A stretch of 64,000 nt of DNA, taken from Cupriavidus oxalaticus. Its GTDB lineage: Bacteria; Pseudomonadota; Gammaproteobacteria; Burkholderiales; Burkholderiaceae. Where the stretch lies: NCBI RefSeq assembly GCF_016894385.1, contig NZ_CP069812.1:2170001-2234000 (forward strand), given 5' to 3'. Made by a program: the position numbers and the translations under genes. Under the pieces are notes generated by a model, which saw nothing but the letters and a program-made list of their open reading frames with translations, made no database searches and was not told where the DNA came from. Of the stretch, positions 63,157-64,000 are shown in pieces (positions within the stretch are counted from its first letter, which is position 1; each line of letters opens with the position of its first letter).

Positions 63157-63439
63157 GATCGTCTCTCTCCCTTGCCCCTCTTTCCTTGCCCAACGGGCAG
63201 CCGCGCGCAATATCTGTTGCACTGCGGAAGACGTGGCGCGCGCCTGACTGGCAATGCGCGCCACGTGCAAGGACTTTACCCTTCACCCGGGCACGAAGAA
63301 AGCCTGTTGCGACGAACGGTGGACACGGGGCGCGAACGGCACCGTGCGGGGGCAGACGGCGCGCGCGGAATGCGGCGGAGTGCCGCCGGCGCCATGCGGC
63401 GCCGGGCGTTGCCCGGCGCACGGCTGACGAGAGTGCCGC

Positions 63440-64000
63440 TCAGGCCGCCAGCGCCTGGCGGTCCTGCTCCGACAGCGCGCTGCTGACGGTGTCGCGCGAC
63501 AGGTGCGGCGCGAACATATTGATGAAGGCGTGCGCATAGCCGCGCAGATAGGCGCCGCGGCGCACGGCCACGCTGGTGGTGTTGGGCGCGAACAGGTGGT
63601 CGGCATTGATGCGCACCAGGCCCGAGTCCTTGCGCTCGTCGTACGCCATCGAGGCGATGATGCCCACGCCCAGCTCCAGCTCGGCGTAGGTCTTGATCAC
63701 GTCGGCGTCCAGCGCGGTCAGCACGATCTCCGGCTGCAGCCCCGCTTCGGCGAAGGCGCTGTCGATCTTGCGGCGGCCGGTGAAGCCGGCGTCATAGGTG
63801 ATGAGCTGGAAGCCGGCCACGTCCTCGAGCGTCGGCTCGGGCAGGCGCGTGAGCGGATGGTCGGGCGAAACCACCAGCACGTGCTGCCAGCTGTAGGCCT
63901 CGAACGAGGTCAGCCCGGCTTCGGTCGCCACCGCTTCGGTGGCGATGCCGATATCGGCCTGCCCCGTCAGCAGCAGTTCGACGATATGCGTCGGCGACGC
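63440..64000 (-). CDS. CysB-type LysR regulator, C-terminal part (truncated by window edge)
   Basis: The visible 186 residues are the effector-binding half of a CysB/Cbl-like LysR regulator. They include LLTGQADIGIATEAV, VVSPDHPL, TYDAGFTGRRKIDSAF, LTALDADVIKTYAELELGVGI and IASMAYDERKDSGLV. CysB activates sulfate uptake and assimilation and responds to N-acetylserine. The DNA-binding half lies beyond base 64000. The siroheme reductase gene at 24678 would be a plausible distant target. Confidence 0.85.
   Translation of the reverse strand, partial: ASPTHIVELLLTGQADIGIATEAVATEAGLTSFEAYSWQHVLVVSPDHPLTRLPEPTLEDVAGFQLITYDAGFTGRRKIDSAFAEAGLQPEIVLTALDADVIKTYAELELGVGIIASMAYDERKDSGLVRINADHLFAPNTTSVAVRRGAYLRGYAHAFINMFAPHLSRDTVSSALSEQDRQALAA

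Overview
The window is a GC-rich (roughly two-thirds G+C), gene-dense chromosomal stretch that reads as a betaproteobacterium of the Cupriavidus/Ralstonia group. The evidence is the many Bug-type periplasmic binding proteins, a catA-benABCD cluster with divergent catBC-pcaD, two different isocitrate lyases plus malate synthase A in one neighbourhood, and the style of the regulators. No rRNA, tRNA, CRISPR array, transposase or integrase was seen.

Layout. Positions 1-3540 look accessory: the 3' part of a respiratory D-lactate dehydrogenase (dld), then a collapsed arsenic operon (arsR', arsI', arsC', aqpS' stumps in order), a decapitated merR stump facing a MerR-type promoter, and an intact chloroperoxidase/arylesterase-like hydrolase. 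Positions 3687-8387 hold a GntR/UTRA regulator divergent from two fumarase-superfamily lyases and a Bug protein, with twin perfect palindromes between them. A small secreted protein and a small unknown protein follow. Positions 9528-19040 are the benzoate-catechol region: leftward catA-benA-benB-benC-benD plus an enolase-superfamily gene, and rightward a BenM/CatR-type LysR gene, catB, catC and pcaD. An ATAC-N7-GTAT site precedes the LysR gene and another precedes catB. Together these genes carry benzoate through catechol and muconate to 3-oxoadipate.

Positions 19068-26390 hold a MocR regulator divergent from a bo3-type quinol oxidase (cyoABCD) that is followed closely by a siroheme sulfite/nitrite reductase hemoprotein. 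Positions 26584-35125 are a leftward five-gene unit (class V aminotransferase, FAD/Fe-S 2-hydroxyacid dehydrogenase, TctC-TctB-TctA tripartite transporter) facing an FCD-type GntR gene. Positions 35356-38030 are a translationally coupled pair of unknown role: a VWA-domain protein and a 272-residue protein. Positions 38152-43583 form an apparent local regulon: a diiron hydroxylase, an MFS transporter, a maleylacetate-reductase-like alcohol dehydrogenase and an alpha/beta hydrolase. Related palindromes precede its three transcription units, and a GntR gene sits beside it.

Positions 43840-47712 carry a YddA-like ABC exporter, a UspA protein, an orphan Bug protein and a small membrane protein. 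Positions 47785-56066 are the glyoxylate-shunt neighbourhood: aceB with a haloacid dehalogenase upstream, a divergent LysR gene, a second UspA, and two non-identical isocitrate lyases that share a TCTTATATAAGA palindrome upstream. Positions 56469-60512 are a leftward MFS-TPP enzyme-RraA-gamma-glutamylcyclotransferase unit. Positions 60645-63156 encode a LytTR response regulator, a LytS/AlgZ-type kinase and a small membrane protein. The window ends inside a CysB-type LysR gene. Start codons were chosen from Shine-Dalgarno placement and family length. Functions come from recognised family motifs; substrate assignments are inference unless stated.
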